From positions 1 through 64,000 of the forward strand of contig JAHLTZ010000033.1 of NCBI GenBank assembly GCA_025786725.1: 64,000 bases of DNA. The letters are read 5' to 3'. The notes under the pieces are model-generated. The model was given only the letters and a program-made list of their open reading frames with translations. It searched no databases and had not been told where the DNA came from. Source of the stretch: Syncephalis fuscata. Taxonomy: Eukaryota > Zoopagomycota > Zoopagomycetes > Zoopagales > Piptocephalidaceae. This document shows, one piece after another, positions 35,823-47,049 of this stretch. The position numbers were made by a program, and so were the translations under genes. Numbering within the stretch: the first letter of the stretch is position 1; each line of letters begins with the position of its first letter.

Positions 35823-36011
35823 CTATTCTTTTATGGCAACCAACTCGCGGGTGTATACCGGTAAAAGAATGCGATTTACTTCTGCTATCCAGCGTGGGCA
35901 CATACGACTTTGATAGAAGGCAGAGGGGAAAAGGACAGGAACGGTGACTGGTTCTTTGCACTCGTGCAATTCATAGATTTTCCTCTTTGGTTCATCTGCA
36001 TCGTTTAGCAT
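35823..36011 (-). CDS. possible small protein of 62 residues, unknown
   Basis: The open frame MLNDADEPKRKIYELHECKE... to ...VYTRELVAIKE has a natural-looking mix of codons and residues, ATG start, and an AATAAA-like signal about 75 bp beyond the stop on the same strand. A long CT-rich stretch lies upstream. No family is recognised and no signal peptide or membrane segment is seen. It could be a genuine small gene, one exon of a larger gene, or chance. Confidence 0.3.
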   Translation of the reverse strand: MLNDADEPKRKIYELHECKEPVTVPVLFPSAFYQSRMCPRWIAEVNRILLPVYTRELVAIKE

Positions 36012-36530
36012 TCTCGCTCTTTTCGATTAGTTTCGCGTGTGCGTAGGTGCATGTGGCACTCATTTCATCTTACTGTTTCTTTCTTTCTCTCTTTCTTTCT
36101 CTCTTATTTCCTTCGCTGTGTTGGCCTGTCTATCTTTCTCTTTTCTCCATTTATTTCATCCATTTCTGCTCTGTTTGCTCGGTGGTTCTTTGCTTTCTAT
36201 TTTTATTCTATGATTTGCAATCGATTATAAACAATATTAGTTTCAATTTTAAGCTTTGATTTGGGTAATTTTCTGCTTTAAAGATTGCAATATCCGTGCA
36301 ATAGTTGTATTTTCTGTGGTAGTAAAGTTATAAACGCTATCGTTTATTTTATTTCTCTTTCATCAGCATCAATCTAATAGACCACAAACAAAAAGAGTAC
36401 AAATCGTTTGTGAAATAACACCTTTAATTGCAAGTGTAGTTGTATTCTGACACAATACATTTTCGGTATACGTAACGACCACCACACCTTTATTACTGCT
36501 TTCTTCTTGACACGCAAACAAACACGTGCC
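36012..36530 (+). other. CT-rich upstream region of the low-complexity gene
   Basis: A run of TTTCTTTCTCTC-type sequence at about 36,068-36,105, common in fungal promoters, and further AT-rich leader sequence up to the ATG at 36,531. No gene is seen. Confidence 0.45.
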
Positions 36531-37688
36531 ATGGATCGTCTAGCTAGACCAAATGACACAGACACTCGCTTAGAGGCAGCCCGTGCTCTCATTGCACTTC
36601 ATGATAATAGCGATAGTGACCAAGACCATGAGTATGAGTGTGACAGGTATTATTACCAACAACAACAGCATCAGCAGCAACAACAACGGCATAACCATTG
36701 CCCGACTACCTTGTACCCTGACCATCATCATACGTATCACTCGTTACCTTCTCCCAGCCGAGGTTGTCGTTCTAATTCTAATGTCAATTTAGAATATCGT
36801 GAACGATCTACATTTGCCCCAGTATATAGCCATCACTCGTCATCAGGGCCATTACCACCACCGCCAGCATTGTCACAAACAGTAGCGGAACCCCCATCAT
36901 CACCGGTTCACTTTCCCATCCATCCTTTGCGGTGTGACACCAGCGGGTCGTCTCGTTCAACGTTGCCTTTGGTTAGAATGTCGCCTGTGTTACCTTCGCC
37001 CGCACGTTCCCCCACTCCGCCGTCACCATCATTTCCACGGCAGCAACAGCAGCAATACCAACACCGCCATTCACAGCAGCATCAGCAGCATCCTTTATCG
37101 ACTCGTTACCATCAGTTACGACCGATCGCACCGGCATCACCATCAGTGTCATTGCTAACATCTCCCCATCATACAAGTCTAGCAAATATTTCCCCCACTA
37201 TAGCGTCACATTCATACGCTCAACCATCGCCTTATGATGCGGATAATGTTTATAACTATACGGATGCAGCAACAACAGTGATGGCCGCATCTCCCAAATG
37301 TCTACAACCTGTTCATAGTGCGCCTTATTCTCGTCCTTCTTCGTCGCCATCATCTCGTCGCCATCGACACTCGACATCACCTTTGCCGCCTGCACGCCAT
37401 ATATCCACCTCGACCACGTCACCATCGCGTTCAATACGCCCATCCATGGTACGCATCGCCCCCGCTCCTACCAACCATACATCCGCCGATATTTACACCT
37501 ATCGAGTCCCTCCAAAGGTGGCCAAACCTGTTAGGAGTACTGCATTTGCAGGCTACCGCATTCCGCCGACGGCTGCATCCATCGCATCAACGCTTCAGCG
37601 ACGAGAGCGGGAACGTATGGCGCGACAGGCAGCAGGAATTGAGCGCATGCGACAATTTCTAGCTGATCGCTCTACTACAGCTCGCTAG
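36531..37688 (+). CDS. low-complexity Ser/Pro/His/Gln-rich protein, unknown
   Basis: An intronless frame of about 385 residues starting MDRLARPNDTDTRLEAARAL. A short predicted helix near the N-terminus (LEAARALIALHDNSDSD) is the only conserved-looking segment there. The middle is dominated by Gln/His runs, PPPP, and many SP and SPS motifs that suit proline-directed phosphorylation. The C-terminus has a basic helical stretch (LQRRERERMARQAAGIERM). No signal peptide or membrane segment is seen. The look is that of a disordered regulatory or nuclear protein, but no function can be assigned. Confidence 0.6.
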   Translation: MDRLARPNDTDTRLEAARALIALHDNSDSDQDHEYECDRYYYQQQQHQQQQQRHNHCPTTLYPDHHHTYHSLPSPSRGCRSNSNVNLEYRERSTFAPVYSHHSSSGPLPPPPALSQTVAEPPSSPVHFPIHPLRCDTSGSSRSTLPLVRMSPVLPSPARSPTPPSPSFPRQQQQQYQHRHSQQHQQHPLSTRYHQLRPIAPASPSVSLLTSPHHTSLANISPTIASHSYAQPSPYDADNVYNYTDAATTVMAASPKCLQPVHSAPYSRPSSSPSSRRHRHSTSPLPPARHISTSTTSPSRSIRPSMVRIAPAPTNHTSADIYTYRVPPKVAKPVRSTAFAGYRIPPTAASIASTLQRRERERMARQAAGIERMRQFLADRSTTAR

Positions 37689-38239
37689 TTTATTCATTAT
37701 TTTATTTGTTTACTCTTTATTATTTTACTCATTTTCTTTGTATCGACTGATGAAATATCTTTATTTAAATTATCATCAAATATTCTTTATTATTTTTATA
37801 GCTTATACTAATGTATTATTATCCAATTGTTTTAATAAAAATACATTTACCTACATTACTATTAGTATTACTGTACCGAATAATATAAATGCATTGACGT
37901 AGTTGGCGTGGGTTAATTAAATTATAGTAATGTAGTACTACTATTATTATCAACATTAATACACTAATTACCATGCATCTAGACCATATTTGAAGTTATT
38001 GACATTTTGATATTTTTGAAATAATAAATAAAATAGCAAGATTTTGTAATTTGGAAACATCTATAATGATAGTCACTTTGAATTGATACTGTCCACATTA
38101 GTTTATTGTGTTACAATAAAAAGGAATGACGCGTACAGTCGCCTATACTAAAAACTTCAGCCAAATTACGTATGCTATAACTATCGCTGCTGCCATACTT
38201 AACTATACTATTTGTCAATAGCCTTTATTTTCTATTAAA
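37689..38239. other. intergenic, AT-rich
   Basis: 3' region of the low-complexity gene followed by the promoter of the phosphatase gene. No feature is recognised. Confidence 0.5.
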
Positions 38240-40080
38240 ATGTCAGATAACGTATTAATTTCGGATGCTGTAACAGCATCCGTATCTACTGATACAATGT
38301 ATCGTCACGGTCGGCTTCTTTTAGAAATCGACTAAAGGACATTGTAACTTTTAATAGCAATCTTGATACTATTGAATCTGCAAATGAGGACGATTCATTT
38401 TTGGAGCAACATAGGGACAAAAAGCGATCAAAAAAGCTTGTATATAAGATTCGACGAGAATGTTGCATACTTTTAATACTTACAAGTATAATTGGCGTCT
38501 TAATATTTGCAACACTTTTTATTCAATGGCTATTTGGCCACTCGAATGGCATACAGGAAAAACGACATCATTCTGTACCAATACGCAATTTAATGGCTCT
38601 TCTAGCACCCTATGATTCATCTATTTCAAGCACACAGTTTAAAGCAAATAACAATACATGTAATGTCAATAGTGCCGACGCGGCTGCAATCCCAGGTCGT
38701 TGCAATCTTGTACATTTCCAAGCTGTTGTTCGTCATGGTGATCGAAATCCAATTCCTAAGCGAGTGGAACAATTAACGGCTTTTGAGAAAGAGTTACAAT
38801 CAAACAAAAATCCAAATTGGCCGAAATGGCTACAAGAATGGAGATCTCCATATAATCAAGACAATGCCGATCAACTAATGGAACAAGGTGTGCTTCAGCT
38901 TCAACAATTGGCCCAGAGAGACGTTTGTCGTTATGGCAAATGGTTGAACGAAAAGGTCAACCTATTAAGCGAAAAAGCAGCTGAAGTACGTCATCAACAG
39001 GCATGGTATTCTAGTTCAAGTACGCAGCGGTAAGTTTTCTGCCCGTTGACTACACAAACCCATTTATTATGCCTCAATACAGCGCTATTGATTCTGCAAA
39101 TGCCTACGCATCAGTTTTTTCAGGCAAAGCATTACCTCAATCCGCAATGCATATCATACCGTTGGTAAGCAATTGCAATCGTCTATTAAGCGTTGCACAA
39201 TAGACTAACAACAATTAGAAACAAGATCGTGAACTATCAGTAGGGGGCGGATGCCAAAATTGGTTCTATTCGGAATCCAATGTTACTGCCAAACTTGAAT
39301 TCTTGCGTCCTTATACAGCCCATTATTTGTCAGAAATACGTGATCTTTTATCGACTCGCATGGGATTCCAGATAACAGCACTTACACTTGATCTTATGGG
39401 GGAGTTATGTGCATTTGATTATATTAAAGAAGATCGCCGGGATCACTGGTGTCAATTGTTGCTATCCAAACAAAATCACTATTAGGCGAATTAGCGACAG
39501 ATGCAAGCAATGAGCAATTCCCTGTTAAAAATCCAAGCCCACTTGAATACTACGATTTTATTACGGACCGCAAACACTATCATCGATGCGGTGCATTGCA
39601 TCCAATTAACAAACGTGTCTCATGCAAGCTATTTACTCAAATAGTAAATGAAATGCAACAGGCAATTTATGGCAACTTACCATTACGTTGGCGCTTAAGA
39701 TTTGGTCATGGAAATACGATATTGCTATTATTAACTCATTTGGTAAGCTACAGAATCAAAATAACCATCAACGCTTTTACAAATTTTATTAGAATTTATA
39801 TACGGAACCACCGACTTTTGACCAAAATCGTGGATTTCGAACATCGCACATTAGTCCATTTGCAGCTAATATACATTTTGAGTTACTAAAATGTACAGGC
39901 GATAATGATAGTGACAATGATGGTCAAGACTACTTTGTACGCATGCTGCACAATGAACATCCCATTCAAATACCAGGCTGTCCAGAGGATAGTATACTCT
40001 GTCCTTGGAAGGAATTTTACAAAGTTGCACAGATGCGGATTGGACACTGCGATATGAATGAGATTTGTGGCCCTGAATAA
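38240..40080 (+). CDS. membrane-anchored histidine acid phosphatase, MINPP1/phytase-like, with altered acid motif
   Basis: Exons about 38,240-39,029, 39,083-39,164, 39,219-39,742 and 39,793-40,080. The N-terminus MSDNVLISDAVT joins after one missing base to a basic tail and one transmembrane helix (CCILLILTSIIGVLIFATLF), so this is probably a type II membrane protein with the enzyme outside or in the lumen. The catalytic histidine motif VVRHGDRNPIPKR is intact. Further MINPP1-like features are WCQL, EYYDFITDRKHYH, a Cys-containing INKRVSCKLF stretch and FRTSHISPFAANIHFELL. The second active-site motif, HD or HAE in the superfamily, reads RFGHGNTILLLL, so the acidic proton donor is replaced. 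A further base is missing near 39,470 in a run of A. The family removes phosphates from inositol polyphosphates; activity here is uncertain. Confidence 0.85.
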
Positions 40081-40251
40081 ACGTACTATTATTATTTCAA
40101 TGATCTGGAATAAGAAATAAGATAGTATAGCTTGAAAAATATAAAATTGGATTAAATCAAAGATTTGATTTGATTTATAAACTAGTATTGAAAAAGGAAA
40201 TATAGCATAGAAAACGCAATGTTCAAATGAGTATCATGAATACTCAGCCGG

Positions 40252-40529
40252 CTATTTATGAAGCGAATAATAATGATAATATAGATATTGGTTGGAAATG
40301 TGGCATACATGTGTGTTAAAAACGTTTATATTGTTTATCATAGAATCATTATGATATAATTTATTGGCAATAATTGCATTGCATTGCCGACCAGCTTTCT
40401 TGATAACCCAGCAGTCCTCATCACGGCAACTTTTGGCCGTCTTCCATGAGCATGAGGTGCAATGCAACGTAAATTGCCAATGCTGTACCATGCAATTAAA
40501 TATAACCAAAATAGTTCAAATATTGGCAT
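40252..40529 (-). CDS. possible small secreted Cys-rich protein (frame-broken)
   Basis: Reading from ATG at 40,529, the first about 20 residues (MPIFELFWLYLIAWYSIGN) look like a signal peptide. After a TTT run near 40,472 the neighbouring frame continues with LHCTSCSWKTAKSCRDEDCW and one more Cys, to a stop at 40,252. The shift is again a single missing base in a homopolymer, as in the neighbouring genes. No family is recognised. The 3' end may include an unspliced intron. Low to moderate support. Confidence 0.35.
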
Positions 40530-40661
40530 TATATATTTTAAATGTATCTACATTTATTTAAATGTTGTTTATACTCAATGCTGTTTATTAAGAATATAAT
40601 AAGATTGTTATTTGCTATGATTTAATAACAACATTCAAATATAGATTTCTACATTTTTAGA

Positions 40662-40849
40662 CATATTTCAACGTCGACTGGAAATTGAGTAACAAAAAGG
40701 AGCTATTGCAACGTGTATTAGACGTTTCACAGTTTGGAAACCACAAGAGCTTGTATACAACGATAGACCTGCACGATGCATGTAGCTGGATTAGCAGTAA
40801 AACGTGCAAATGTTTCCTGACTATTATCAAAAAAGCACAATATTGATTT
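40662..40849 (+). CDS. orphan coding exon, unknown protein
   Basis: After a good 3' splice site (TACATTTTTAG at 40,661) a 62-codon frame runs TYFNVDWKLSNKKELLQRVL to FLTIIKKAQY and a stop. Composition is natural and includes three clustered Cys (DACSW..KTCKCF). No upstream exon could be identified with confidence. It may be the last exon of a small gene or a gene remnant. Confidence 0.3.
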
Positions 40850-41451
40850 GTATGTCAGTTGCCATGCTACAAAATTGTCCAATCGGTTGAATCATCTTAA
40901 TTTGTATGCTTCATTTTAAATTTCTATATCTTTTAGCACCCATTATAATTTTGGAGAAAAATCCTGCACTTTCTATTCTATTTGGCAGTTGGATGTATAA
41001 ATCTGGATTTTTTGTAATATGCTACAACTACCAGTAATAGTTTCGTCACCTCATGACCCCTCTCAGCCATAAAACTAGGCATATTGCAGTGATTATAAAA
41101 CACCGCATATGGATCATTGTAATATGTGTACTAATTTGGCAATACATGGGTGGGGTACATCAGCGGCTTTTGATAGTATAATATTTGAAACTGATTGCTT
41201 ACAACCACAACATTGTTTGAATATCACTTGTTTCACATTGTTAAATCCCATACCGCGCACGTTTGCAAAATATACCTCACTTTTAGCTATTTCTAGGATG
41301 TTCAAGCAAAATGACATGTCTCCAAAAGATATAAATACTCTAATAAATTATGTTTTTCTACAGCAAATTATACACATTCAAGCACTCGCAATCTACCATT
41401 CAGCAGCTTTTCCTTCATTATCCAAGTCGTAGATCGATTACCACTTTTAAA
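40850..41451. other. intergenic with promoter of the kinase-like gene
   Basis: A GATATAAATACTC TATA-like element lies at about 41,328, some 120 bp before the ATG of the kinase-like gene. A 107-codon plus frame at 41,109-41,432 has no recognisable feature and covers this promoter. Confidence 0.45.
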
Positions 41452-42703
41452 ATGGTTAAACTTCTTTATTCCGCATACGTGGCCGCTGGAGTGCTGGCAC
41501 TTTTCTTTAATACACATACAACCCACGCTATTGGTGGTACACTTGATGGTAACGCATATTTGATTACAAAAGTAAACATGTTGTTAATATATAATATTAT
41601 TTAATAGGCGATCCCGGTCCAGACGCTGCTGGTCGCAAATTTGTCGACCAAAACTTGAAGGCCCTTAAAATAGATAATATCAAATGGGTTGGCGGCAACT
41701 CTGAGCTAAGCTTTGCCCTACTAAATGGAAAGAAAGGATTTCTTAAATGCGGTACAAAACTCGGTGGTGAAGCTGTAGCATTTGATGTAATGAAGCTCGC
41801 TCTAATCTATCATTTATATACTAACTAAAGTGTTAGATGTTGCTTAATGCTGAAACTGCACTCAAGGGTAACGATGCGCTTGGCAGAGAAAATATTATGC
41901 GCCCTATTTCTAAATTTGCTACCACAACTGATCCAAAAGCTGGCTGTCTTATTTATAATTTTATTACTGGTGATTCATTTATGAACACTATAACTTCAAA
42001 TATGCTATATCAAAACTCGGGCAAATTAGTTTCAGTAGTCTATCAAATATTACAAGGTATTTGTTTTGTTTTAATTAGCTATTACTGCTGACCAACTCAA
42101 AATAGGCGTTCAATATTTACATCGAGCCAATATTGCGCACATGGATTTACTTCCCAATAGTAAGATTCAATTATAATGTAATATATTTATATTAAGTTTG
42201 TTTGTTTCTAGATGTCATAGTATCTGAAGATTTAAAGACAAAAAGGATTATGGCAACAATCATCGACTATGATAAGGCAGTTCCGCTGGCCGGAAATTCA
42301 GGTACTGCATTAGATTAGAGTTTCAAATATTAGTCAACTAACTGAATCTATTAAAGCCCAAGATTGCAAAAAAGACAATCGTTTCATTGCTGTACTAATC
42401 AATAGATCCATCACAACTGCGCTGATTTCCAAAAATCCTCCAAAAGAAAACGAGCAGAGACAGTTTATGCAGAAAAAGATGGAAATGTGGTTCAGGATGC
42501 TTGAGTCACCTCCATTGCCTCAAAATGTAGAAAAAGCGATCGATAACACAGCGCCACTTTTAAATGTTCTGATGGCGCTTAATGCCGAAAATTCAGATTG
42601 CTCGACAATAGGCAAGCAATTAAATGCTCTCCGTCCAATATTGATAAAACAAATCAAAGAGGGAATCGTTGGATGGGCTAATCCGGCATCTTTAGTGGGC
42701 TAG
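41452..42703 (+). CDS. secreted protein-kinase-like protein
   Basis: Exon 1 (from 41,452) encodes a signal peptide (MVKLLYSAYVAAGVLALFFN, cleavage near THA). Exons joined by 50-60-nt introns then give a small kinase-like fold. GFLKCGTKLGGEAVAFD may hold the beta-3 lysine. LIYNFITGDSF fits the hinge. VQYLHRANIAHMDLLPNNVI is the catalytic loop (HMD for HRD, with Asp and Asn kept) and IIDYDKAVPL is the DFG-type motif (DYD). The C-lobe continues to ...IVGWANPASLVG. The glycine loop is not obvious. One junction near 42,300-42,340 is ambiguous: either a very short intron or a missing base. Kinases with signal peptides are unusual in fungi and may phosphorylate extracellular or host proteins (inference). 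Confidence 0.78.
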
Positions 42704-42913
42704 AAATATAAAGCTGAGAAACTAAATAAACAATTGAGATTTTTATGAGGCACAGTTTTATTTATAATATATCTAATTGAGTTGCATAATATCGAAGGCT
42801 GTATTTTAAGTCGAATTAATTATTACACTTAATTACATTGATAGCAGATTTAATCAATTTAATATTAATAAGTGTTTACCTCATTCTTTTCCCGTCTTTA
42901 AATACACCAACTC
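42704..42913. other. short intergenic region
   Basis: 3' end of the kinase-like gene and promoter of CWC22; no other feature seen. Confidence 0.5.
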
Positions 42914-45900
42914 ATGACAAAGCGAGTGGGCCAATCACCGACTGCGATGGAGGATGTAGAAATGGCTGACGATCAGCAGCGGTAAGTTGTACACTGCATA
43001 GAAATTTGCTATTCTAAACTCGTTACTATTGGTATAAGTAGAGGGCGTTCTCGTTTGTCGTCAAATTCATCCAGCTCGTCTCGTCAATCCTCGCGATCCA
43101 ATGAGGATAGTTCGCAGTCGCGTAGCCGCGAAAGATCGAAAAAGAGAACTACTCGCGCTAGAAAACAGAGCAGTGATAGTGGTAGTGATGATAGTCGAGA
43201 TTCGTCGCGATCTCGATCTCGATCACGCTCGCGTGCCGATCGAAAGCAGCGCCAACGTCGCCGTTCACGTTCATCCTCGCCGCCACCGGAACCACCACGA
43301 GTATTCGACATGGATCCTGTGCGAAGACGCGAACGCGAACGTCAACTCGCAAAGCAATACGATGAGGCAGAGCCGTCTCGTGCGCCTTCGGCACCTATGG
43401 ATTCAACCGAAGAGCGTATTAAATTGGCATTCACCACGCGTACAGGCGGTGCCTACATTCCGCCTGCACGTCTAAAGGCAATGCAAGAACAGATTACGGA
43501 TAAAAACAGTCGAGAGTATCAGCGTCTAGATTGGGAACAGCTTAAAAAGAATATTAACGGGTTGGTGAACAAGGTAATTAGCCTACTTAGCATAATAAGC
43601 ACGGTGTTATTAGTAAAGTATTAATATTAGTGTAATTATTTAGGTCAATACTACAAATATCAAAATAATTGCACCGGAATTGTTTAAAACCAATTTAATT
43701 CGCGGTCGTGGTTTATTTGCACGTTCAATTATGAAGGCTCAAGCAGCTGCACTACCATTTACACCAGTTTATGCGGCATTAATAGCCGTATTGAATACGC
43801 GTATGCCTCAGATTGGTGAACTTGTGCTTTCACGCCTTATTGTACAGTTTCGCCGCGCTTATAAACGAAACGATAAGGTAAATTGATAGCACAGCTAGCT
43901 ATATGAGCTAATTATCATTATTTCTACTATTTGATATATGTATAGGGTGTTTGTTTGTCATCCACTACGTTTATTTCCCATCTTTGTAATCAGCAGGTAG
44001 CTCATGAAATTGCCGTACTTCAAATGCTTGCTCTTTTACTTGAACGTCCAACAGACGACAGTGTTGAGATTGCTGTTGGTCTTATGCGCGAGTGCGGCGC
44101 ATTTCTAAGCGAAGCATCATCTCGCGCAACCAATGCAGTGTTTGAACGCTTCCGTGGCATTCTTCACGAGGCTCAAATCGATAAGCGAATCCAGTATATG
44201 ATTGAGGTGCTTTTCCAAGTGCGTCGTGACAAATTTAAAGACAATCCGGCTGTACCAGAGGAACTGGACATTGTAGAAGAGGAGGATCAAATTACACATA
44301 CACTTAGCTTAGACGACGAATTAGACATTCAAGAAGGATTGGGTATGGAGTGATGGGTAATGAGTACATGTCAATTACATACTAACAATTGCAATTAGGC
44401 GTATTTAAATTTGATCCAGAGTTCCAAGAAAACGAAGAGAAATATGCACAAATTCGAGCAGAAATTCTAGGAGAAGACTCGTCTGGATCAGGAGAAAGTG
44501 GATCGGAAGAAGAGAACGAATCGGAAGAAGACTCGGAAGCAGAGGGCGCAACTCAAGGTAGGTAGCCATTTGCATTTGTAATATTATCACCTATATTGAC
44601 CAACTATGCCATATTTAATATTAATGATAGCATTGGAAAATCAGCTAAAAATACACGATCGAACGGAAACTAATCTACTTAATCTACGTCGTACTATTTA
44701 TTTAACGATTATGTCCAGTGTGGATTTTGAAGAATGTGCTCACAAGTTAATGAAAATTCAATTACAAGAAGGTGAAGAAGTAAGTAAATAGCATTTGATT
44801 AAATAATGTTAGCTAATGGAGCTCTAGTTTGAATTGTGTAGCATGATTATGGAATGTTGTTCGCAAGAACGTACATACTTTAAATTCTACGGTTTATTGT
44901 GCGAAAGATTTTGTAAAATCAACAAAGTTTGGGCCGATGCTACAGCAAGATTGTTTGTAGAAACATACGAGACAATTCATCGATTTGAGACAAATCGCTT
45001 GCGTAATATTGCCAAGCTATTTGCACATGTGCTATCGACCGATGGTATTACCTGGTCTGTAATGTCATGTTTCAGACTAACTGAAGAGGAGACAACAGCT
45101 AGCTCTCGTATTTTTATCAAGATTCTATTTCAAGAGATTTGTGAAGCACTTGGTCTAAAGCAACTGAACGATAGACTAAAGGATCCAGTGTTATCAGAAG
45201 CATTTAACGGAATATTTCCTGTGGATAATCCAAAAAACACGCGATTTGCCATCAACTATTTTACAAGTATTGGTCTAGGTGGACTTACGTAAGTAGACTT
45301 TAAAGCAAAGCGTATTTAATGATTAATGAAATGATAAATATCTATAGAGAGGAATTGCGTGAACACTTAAAAAATGCACCAAAATTAATTATGGCGCAAC
45401 AACGACTTTTACAGAGTTCAAGTGATTCATCGGATTCTGATTCGTCATCATCTGATGATTCTGATTCAGATAGTAGCAGTAGTGATAGTGGAAGCGATAG
45501 TGGCAGTGGTAGTAGTGGTGGTAGTAGTAGTAGTAGTGGCAGTAGCGAAAGTGAATCGAGTAGCGAGGATAGTGATGACGCTAGAAGTCGTCGTCGTCGT
45601 CCTCGTGATCGACAACAGCATCACCGCCGCCATAATGATCGTTCCATTTCTCCTAAAGCATCTAATAGATCACACAAGGAGAAAGAATCAAGGAAAGATG
45701 AAGCGGAACAAGTTGACCGTCAACGTCGTCGGGTATCAACATCTAGATCTCCAGTACGTCGTTCATCGCCTACACGTAGTCATCGCCGTCAACAACAACA
45801 ACAACGCCATCGCCGAACATCAGTAACACCAACTCGTCAAGATCACGTAGTCCACCGCGCCATGCTCCATCTCGACGTAATGGCGGTCGATCACGTTCTC

Positions 45901-45986
45901 CAATACGCCGTAATAGATCCCGTACACCTCCACGCGGTCGTTCTCCTCCCCGTTCACGTCGTCGTCGCTCTCGTACTCCCACGTAA
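42914..45986 (+). CDS. CWC22: pre-mRNA splicing factor CWC22
   Basis: Exons: 42,914-42,981, 43,042-43,573, 43,644-43,877, 43,946-44,342, 44,399-44,557, 44,631-44,779, 44,828-45,288 and 45,348-45,986. An N-terminal RS region precedes the MIF4G domain ([40 protein letters not shown]) and the MA3 domain ([20 protein letters not shown], then [19 protein letters not shown]). It ends in a long Ser/Asp-rich stretch and a classic RS tail ([17 protein letters not shown]). CWC22 is an essential spliceosome component that escorts eIF4A3 for exon-junction-complex loading. The RS tail is reached only if one base is restored near 45,827; without it the frame runs into unrelated sequence to 46,062. Confidence 0.95.
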
Positions 45987-47049
45987 CATTTATTTCTTTC
46001 TTCTTTCTTTCTTAATGCATTTCTATATTTGCCACCATGTACAGACTGCGTGGATTACTTGAAAGAATATTACTGATTAAATCACTCACTGATTTTGTTA
46101 TAATCAACAACAATAATAATAATAATGAAATATTTTTATTAAGAACGTGTTAAAGTAACAGCATATTATAATTATACCACATCCAGACAAGTGTTATTGA
46201 CGATTTTATTGTTAATTTACTTATACCATTCTTTATATTTAAGCTGTTATTGAAATGGTGAATGTGGCTGTATTCATGCTGAATATAACTAATAGTAATA
46301 TGCTATTTAAGTTTGTTCCGTGTAATTAAAACAGCAATAAAGCAGCCAGTAGCATCAACGATTACATTATCAATACATCACAATACTTGGTCTATATATT
46401 TGAGTAATTATAAAAGCTATTGGTGCTTTTTAATGTAAATAATAGTGTAATGCTTTCACACTGTACAGCATCACTACTCAGTATTTATATAATGATAACA
46501 ACTTGTATCGGCAAATATTAATATGGCACTAATCATTACAGTAGTTAATTTACCCAATAATGAAAAACGACCTGTTTTATTTAACCAAATTTATTATAAT
46601 AACAAAACTCGTGTGGCATTCGATGAGCTGAAGGTTCTTGACACACATTAATTCCAGTGGAATAATAGTTAACGATTGAAAGCATGGGCTGGGTTAGATG
46701 GTTAACATGTTTTTTTATTAATAAATGTCTGTAATATTCAGTAAAGCACTTTCTCCGCAGTTATCGGATATAATTCTACCGAATTACTGATATTAGATGG
46801 TCATTCACCTTGGCTGTTCTATATAGTCAGTAATGCAAGTATAGTACTCACGGTAAACGACACGCCTTAGCGATAACCATGTGTTTGGATTATGAACCCA
46901 TGACGCTGCATCATGAAAGTACAGGGCTTAGAAATGGTAGAGTATAAATACTGTCCATCTATACTGATGACTCAACACTGTATCTCACTCCTTAACATCG
47001 TTGTTGTGCCGTTTATTTGCACCATTCTTTCTATACTCGTTTTGAAGCC
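45987..47049. other. AT-rich intergenic region
   Basis: No gene is seen in about 1 kb. A GTATAAATAC TATA-like element at about 46,941 lies about 110 bp before the hydrolase ATG. Confidence 0.5.

Noticed and set aside
41109-41432. 107-codon plus-strand frame ahead of the kinase-like gene
   Set aside because: No signal peptide, motif or splice support; it overlaps the TATA-like element of the kinase-like gene.
46850-46930. possible tRNA because of a GGGTTCATAATCC stretch on the minus strand
   Set aside because: No acceptor stem, D arm or anticodon arm could be paired around it.
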